DNA from: Clarkia xantiana subsp. parviflora | Lineage: Eukaryota; Streptophyta; Magnoliopsida; Myrtales; Onagraceae | Direction of reading: 5' to 3' | Assembly (NCBI GenBank): GCA_036873135.1 | Contig: JAPTYO010000045.1 | Coordinates: 628,420 to 692,419 of the forward strand | Length of the DNA: 64,000 nucleotides | The notes under the pieces: model-generated | Databases searched by the model: none | Seen by the model: the letters and a program-made list of their open reading frames with translations, nothing else | Told to the model about the DNA's origin: nothing | Shown here: positions 59,985-64,000 of the stretch, one piece after another | Layout of the letters: each line of letters opens with the position of its first letter | Position numbering within the stretch: position 1 is the first letter of the stretch | Position numbers and translations under genes: made by a program

Positions 59985-60371
59985 ACGTACATAGCTGTTC
60001 CTGCTGAAATACTTGGAATAATTCTACCACTTCTACTAGGAGTAGCCTTTTTAGTGCTAGCTGAACGTAAAGTAATGGCTTTTGTGCAACGTCGAAAGGG
60101 TCCTGATGTAGTGGGATCGTTCGGATTGTTACAACCTCTAGCAGATGGTTTGAAATTGATTCTAAAAGAACCTATTTCACCAAGTAGTGCTAATTTCTCC
60201 CTTTTTAGAATGGCTCCAGTGGCTACATTTATGTTAAGTCTGGTCGCTCGGGCCGTTGTACCTTTTGATTATGGTATGGTATTGTCAGATCCGAACATAG
60301 GGCTACTTTATTTGTTTGCCATATCTTCGCTAGGTGTTTATGGAATTATTACAGCAGGTCGGTCTAGTAAT
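59985..60371 (+). CDS. nad1: nad1 exon 1 (NADH dehydrogenase subunit 1), ACG start
   Basis: This encodes the N-terminal 129 residues of NAD1 of complex I: (M)[38 protein letters not shown], and [13 protein letters not shown]. The codon at the normal start is ACG, which in most plants is edited to AUG. An in-frame GTG 18 nt upstream (59967) exists, but an in-frame stop lies just before it and no ATG is available. The length of 387 nt is standard. The intron after it is trans-spliced to exon 2, which lies 20 kb upstream on the same strand. Confidence 0.95.
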
Positions 60372-61400
60372 TAGGGGGCGGCCGTTCGGTCGCCTATGAT
60401 ACTAGGACCAATAGGTATAAAATGGGTTTGTGCCGTAGGTGTTGAACGATCTACTCTACACAGGTGTGGGCAACCAGGGCTAGGGCTCATAAACCCTTTC
60501 TTTCATTTATCAGTAGGACCCTGGTCGGTTACTTTTCCGGGCCGGGATCGAGTTGTGGAAGTTATAAAAAAGAGATCTTTCTCTGAGATGCGATGAGAAA
60601 GAGTCTTGGTAGCTTGTCAAGCTGGCCTATATATATAAGATTCGCTGTCTTTTAACCGGCTGTTCTTCTTTGTTTTGTCAACGCTACTAAGGCGACCGGT
60701 TAGGGAGCGCCTACAACACAACTGAAAGAGTTTGAGAATGGGTTCTTAAAAAAGGAAAAGGCCCTACTTAGTTGACTGACAATGACAAAGGCTTGCGAAA
60801 CTAAGTAGGGCCTGAGGCCCCCTGCGAATCCGTAAATCTGAAGAGCATGCCGCAACAAAAGGATGGTCCCCTATGCATTTCATTCTTTCCGGAAGGGAAA
60901 TAAAAGTACCCCCCATCATGGTGAACCTCTCCTTGTGATCGGGATGAGGTAGATGCCTCCCAGCCGGGGGGCGGATCGAATCGGAGTTTCCTTAGGTAGC
61001 CACCGACCTACAGTTATCCTTAAACTTCCGTGCTTGGTGGAAAAGAAGCGAACAAAGGTACGCTCGCTTGCTGTCTTGTTCTCTGCCGCGAACTGGGATC
61101 GCTCGCCAGATAGGTAAGATTGGAGCAACATTTTTTGAGAACAGATTACCCATCTTGGGGGACAAGGGGCGGAACGACCTCTCGATCTACTTACTGCAGC
61201 CCAGGAAGAAAAACGTCGTCTAGGCGTTCCCTCTTGCTCCGATCTCCCCTACGCCTAGGACGTTGTCTGGGCCAAGAGCCATAGTTAGTTGCTGTTTCCA
61301 TTTGGTTGTTTTTTTTCTCGTTGTTGATACCGGCAAGACCCAGCCAGATGATGTCTGCTGGTTGGTAGTTAGAGGACTTTTAGTACCTGCCTACCCAATA
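60372..61400 (+). other. nad1: 5' half of trans-spliced nad1 intron 1 and spacer
   Basis: The intron half begins at about 60372 with a GGGGGCGG stretch. A long hairpin lies at 60760-60812: a 14-bp perfect stem GGCCCTACTTAGTT / AACTAAGTAGGGCC with a 25-nt loop. It could stabilise the 3' end of this precursor. The end of the intron half is unknown. Confidence 0.6.
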
Positions 61401-62093
61401 GGGGGCGCTGATTAAAAAACAATCATTTTCTTTTTTTTCTTGCTCTCCCAACGCAGCGGGAAAGGAGTCTATCTATCTGCCTAGCTTTGGTAGATTTCCC
61501 CCAACGCAATCCAAAGAAATTCCACGAATCCCTTGGTGGATAAGTCCGACGACTCAGCAGCAGTGCGGAATGGAGTTTATCGTCCGGTGGATCTGATCTA
61601 TAGTTAGGGTGCAATACATACCAAAAGGTTCGAAGAAGGAAGGCTTTAAGAGTATATAACCAACCCTTCTTTATAACATACATTTTCACATTAGTGAAGC
61701 GGCTGGATGCATAAGGGAAGTGCACGTTTGTGAGACCAACGTCGGGATGCATAGGGGAGTCAACCTACGAGCACGGAAGAGCGTGGTACCGCTGCCCCTC
61801 TCTAAGTAAAGGTCAAGTCTCTCCTTCAGCTAGAATGGTTGGAAATTGAAAGAAGCGGAAAAGGGTAAAAGGCGGTTGCTAGCATCGAAGAGAGCCGTCA
61901 TCGACGAGAAAGTGGGAGTTCGGACTTGGCGAACGCGCTCAGAGGATAATAGTGGAGCCTATGAGTCACTTTATCTTGATTGTTGATCAATCACACGCCA
62001 AGCGAGTCTTACATGGCTAAAAAGCTAGCATAGGGACCTTACCAGAAGCTAGCGAATAGAGTCATTAAGCAACGCTAGGAGACTAAGATAGCG
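61401..62093. other. Spacer before the direct repeat
   Basis: No gene is recognised. The 109-codon frame on the minus strand (61423-61752) has no known family. Confidence 0.5.
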
Positions 62094-62183
62094 TAACCCT
62101 ATCCTACCTATCATAGCATATGTGAAAGCCCTCTCATCCCCACTCTTTCACCCCGCCCGGTTCTTCTTCTTTCGGTCGGGCCT
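62094..62183 (+). repeat. Direct repeat, copy 1
   Basis: About 90 nt that recur with roughly ten differences at 63014-63102. Shared parts include CCTATCATAGCA, GTGAAAGCCCT and CTTTCACCCCGCCCGGTTC. Together the copies flank the atp6 fragment. Confidence 0.85.
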
Positions 62184-62259
62184 CCTCTTCTTCGTGAGAA
62201 AAAGATTCGCAACGCCTTTTTTTGTTTGCCAGGCGGGCAAAGATAAGACAACTTCAGAG

Positions 62260-62300
62260 AAAAAAGAACTTTCCGATATCGATAGCAGCTCCTGCACCCA
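62260..62300 (-). pseudogene. atp9: Possible atp9 scrap
   Basis: On the minus strand, ATGTTATTGGGTGCAGGAGC continues as GAAIDIGKF, close to the ATP9 N-terminal segment GAAIGIGNVF. Only about 35 nt match, so chance or partial similarity is possible. Confidence 0.25.
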
Positions 62301-62348
62301 ATAACATAAAGATGGATCAAATAATGAGTCTCGTTTTAAATTATTTTC

Positions 62349-62756
62349 CTAAGGATTGTGCTCATACTTTTTAGTAACAAAATTCACAAGAAGTAGGACC
62401 AAACTGAGAGTTAGCAGCATAAACAAAGATGGATTTGTGAATGAGAAATACAAGTTTCCTATATTCATAGGAATCAATGGGAGAATGGAAAATTGCTCAA
62501 GGGGGCTCAGAGCAATACTTTTGGCGACAAGTTCAACTGCTTCTGTCACGGGCGGAACTGCTTCTGTCACGGGCGGAGTGGTATCGACGGCGGACACCCC
62601 CTTATAGCAACACGCCAGGCTAATGTGATTGTTCGCGCAATTACATGTCATACCCGGCGTTTCCTCTCCGCAAGGCACAGGAAGGAGTCCTAAAATGGCC
62701 TTGCCGGCCCGCTTTAAAATAGCATTTCGTATTGCTCCTCGTTTTGGCGCAGTCAT
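62349..62756 (-). CDS. Chimeric ORF containing the atp6 N-terminal core
   Basis: A 135-codon open frame. Residues from about 79 to 130 (IALSPLEQFSILPLIPM, NLYFSFTNPSLFMLLTLSLV, LLLVNFVTKK) are the first membrane-proximal part of plant ATP6, subunit a of the F1Fo ATP synthase. It then ends with YEHNP and a stop instead of the remaining five-sixths of ATP6. The N-terminal part is unrelated or presequence-like. It includes Cys/Asn residues and a duplicated PPVTEAV unit (a 21-nt tandem repeat near 62533-62576). One transmembrane helix is predicted by eye at about 109-125. It cannot be a working ATP6, and it looks like the chimeric ORFs linked to male sterility. Whether it is expressed is unknown. 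Confidence 0.7.
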   Translation of the reverse strand: MTAPKRGAIRNAILKRAGKAILGLLPVPCGEETPGMTCNCANNHISLACCYKGVSAVDTTPPVTEAVPPVTEAVELVAKSIALSPLEQFSILPLIPMNIGNLYFSFTNPSLFMLLTLSLVLLLVNFVTKKYEHNP

Positions 62757-63013
62757 AGAGAATTCCCCGTTTCAAATACCTGTTATGCCCGGCCAATCGC
62801 GCCGAGCACTTCGTTAAACTTCTCGCTCGAAATGGGAGCCCTGGGGGTTTACCAGGTAAGTGCGTGGGATACAATTCTCAAAAAGAAAGCTGTGTGTCCT
62901 ATTCCCTCTCTAGGCTTAGGCTTTCACGGGAGCTCTCTCTTCTTTCTTATTGAAAGAATTCTTCACGAAAACTAACGGTTAGAGTCTCTGTACTTGGCTA
63001 GAAAAAGATATCA

Positions 63014-63102
63014 TAACCCTATCCCACCTATCATAGCACGCGTGAAAGCCCTCATCCCCACTCTTTCACCCCGCCCGGTTCTTCATCTTTCGGGCGGGCC
63101 TC
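63014..63102 (+). repeat. Direct repeat, copy 2
   Basis: Second copy of the 62094-62183 element, with single-base differences and a 2-nt deletion in the CCCTCTCATCC part. The similarity ends at both sides after GGGCGGGCCTC. Confidence 0.85.
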
Positions 63103-63240
63103 GTTCTTATTGAGAGGAAATCGCTCAAAAAGACTACACCCCTAGCCGGAATTCCCATTTCCCGCGATTGGCGCTTTTTCTCCGGTCCGGAAAGAACGCC
63201 TTAGGGATCACGGGCCTCTTGGAACCTCCACGCTTGTAAG

Positions 63241-63260
63241 GCTTTCGCCCATTGTCCAAG

Positions 63261-63329
<69 letters not shown>

Positions 63330-63338
63330 GGACCACCG
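63241..63338 (-). pseudogene. rrn18: 18S (small-subunit) rRNA fragment
   Basis: The minus strand contains GGTCCGAGAGGATGATCAGC, then ACTCCTACGGGAGGCAGCAG, then GGAATCTTGGACAATGGGCG. The first two are universal SSU rRNA sequences; the last is the mitochondrial rather than plastid version (plastid has TTTTCCGCAATGG). Only about 98 nt are present, so it is a scrap. It ends 8 nt from the cox2 stop. Confidence 0.92.
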
Positions 63339-63345
63339 GATCTTT

Positions 63346-64000
63346 TTATGAGGTTGGGGGGATGAAAAGATTGGAGACCCGAGAAGCGTAATCTTTCGCG
63401 GAAACTGCTTCTATGACAATAGGCATAAAGGCATGATTAGTTCCACAAATCTCACTGCATTGACCATAGTAAACTCCTTCTCGTTGTACTGACATGGAGA
63501 TCTGATTTAAACGACCAGGTACAGCATCACATTTGACACCTGAGGAAGGTACAGCCCAACTATGAGGTACATCAGCAGGTGTGACAATAAGACGGAGATG
63601 CGTTTTGACTGGTACAACCACTCGATTGTCCACTTCTAATAAACGTGATTGACCTAATTCTAGATCATCTTCTGGAATCGTATAACTGTCAAAAGTGAGT
63701 GACTGCTCATCGGAACTGTTATAGTCTGAATACTCATAAGTCCGATACCATTGATGTCCAATAGCTTTCAGAGTCATGGCAGGATCTACTACTACCTCGT
63801 CCATTGAGTATAACAGAGCAAATGATGGTATAGCAATGAACATCGGGATGATACTAGGAAATATGGTCCGAAGAATCTCGATAGTAGTTCCATGAACAAT
63901 CCTTTGCGGGATTGGATTTTTTTGATAGTGAAAGTGCCATAAAGCGCGAACCAAGATCCGTGATACGAAAACCAAAATAAGAATGAGGAAGAAAAAGATA
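63346..64000 (-). CDS. cox2: Cytochrome c oxidase subunit 2, 3' part (continues beyond the window)
   Basis: This is the complex IV subunit that carries the CuA centre and accepts electrons from cytochrome c. The window holds about 217 C-terminal residues, from [15 protein letters not shown] (second membrane helix) to the stop at 63346. CuA ligands are visible: His in VPHSWAV, the CSEICGTNH motif with both Cys, His and the following Met. The region where the two plant cox2 introns can lie is continuous, so neither intron is present in this part. The tail [18 protein letters not shown] differs from the usual ending. Unedited codons ([22 protein letters not shown]) indicate editing. Confidence 0.97.
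   Translation of the reverse strand, partial: IFFFLILILVFVSRILVRALWHFHYQKNPIPQRIVHGTTIEILRTIFPSIIPMFIAIPSFALLYSMDEVVVDPAMTLKAIGHQWYRTYEYSDYNSSDEQSLTFDSYTIPEDDLELGQSRLLEVDNRVVVPVKTHLRLIVTPADVPHSWAVPSSGVKCDAVPGRLNQISMSVQREGVYYGQCSEICGTNHAFMPIVIEAVSAKDYASRVSNLFIPPTS

Noticed and set aside
59967..59987. GTG at 59967 as the nad1 start
   Set aside because: The plant consensus start is the ACG at 59985, edited to AUG, directly before [11 protein letters not shown] would add six unconserved residues.
63241..63338. Plastid rrn16 origin of the rRNA piece
   Set aside because: The sequence GGAATCTTGGACAATGGGCG is the mitochondrial form; plastid 16S has TTTTCCGCAATGG at this place.

Overview
This window is a piece of an angiosperm mitochondrial genome, most likely from a eudicot. 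It carries plant-mitochondrial respiratory and ribosomal genes in plant-specific arrangements: group II introns with recognisable domain V, trans-spliced nad1 and nad2 exons, an undivided ccmFN, and C-to-U editing sites still present as C. Long gene-poor spacers are filled with short repeats and nuclear debris. The C-terminal tail of COX1 is of the dicot type, and cox1 has no intron here.

Layout. At 1.2-6.3 kb on the minus strand lie nad2 exons 5, 4 and 3, with introns 4 and 3 and the 3' half of trans-spliced intron 2. They are preceded on that strand by trnY, trnN and trnC (6.2-9.5 kb). Between and beyond the tRNAs are two blocks of a broken group II-type reverse transcriptase, in permuted order. 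The 10-18 kb stretch is spacer, with a decayed Ty3/gypsy gag at about 16.4-18.1 kb. At 19.1-23.1 kb is the ribosomal cluster rps19-rps3-rpl16, followed by a tRNA-like element. The 23.4-31.2 kb stretch is spacer with a second, minimal tRNA-like element and short dispersed repeats. A broken trnP lies just before ccmFN (31.5-33.2 kb). At 35.7-41 kb are cox1, an rps13 pseudogene with an internal stop, and nad1 exons 2 and 3. The 42-52 kb region holds a Ty1/copia RT fragment, a fragment of the nuclear SPINDLY gene, and a mosaic of diverged short repeats. At 52.4-55.3 kb are rps14 and cob. At 56.9-57.7 kb is a second copia fragment. At 58.8-60.4 kb are an rpl2 fragment inside a small membrane ORF and nad1 exon 1. 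At 62-64 kb are an atp6-derived chimeric ORF flanked by direct repeats, an rrn18 fragment, and the 3' part of cox2 running off the window.

The functional genes serve complex I (nad1, nad2), complex III (cob), complex IV (cox1, cox2), cytochrome c maturation (ccmFN) and the mitochondrial ribosome (rps3, rps14, rps19, rpl16). nad1 exon 1 lies downstream of exons 2-3 on the same strand, so nad1 must be assembled by trans-splicing. nad1 exons 4-5, nad2 exons 1-2 and matR are not in the window.

Most novel-looking items: (1) two tRNA-like elements that resemble t-elements; (2) a mosaic short-repeat family concentrated at 27-28 and 45.8-52.3 kb; (3) an atp6 chimeric ORF and an rpl2-fusion ORF that resemble CMS-type ORFs in architecture; (4) a trnP with a palindromic insert and a CGG anticodon; (5) permuted RT blocks; (6) a nuclear SPINDLY fragment. 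All calls are from reading the sequence; no database search was run.
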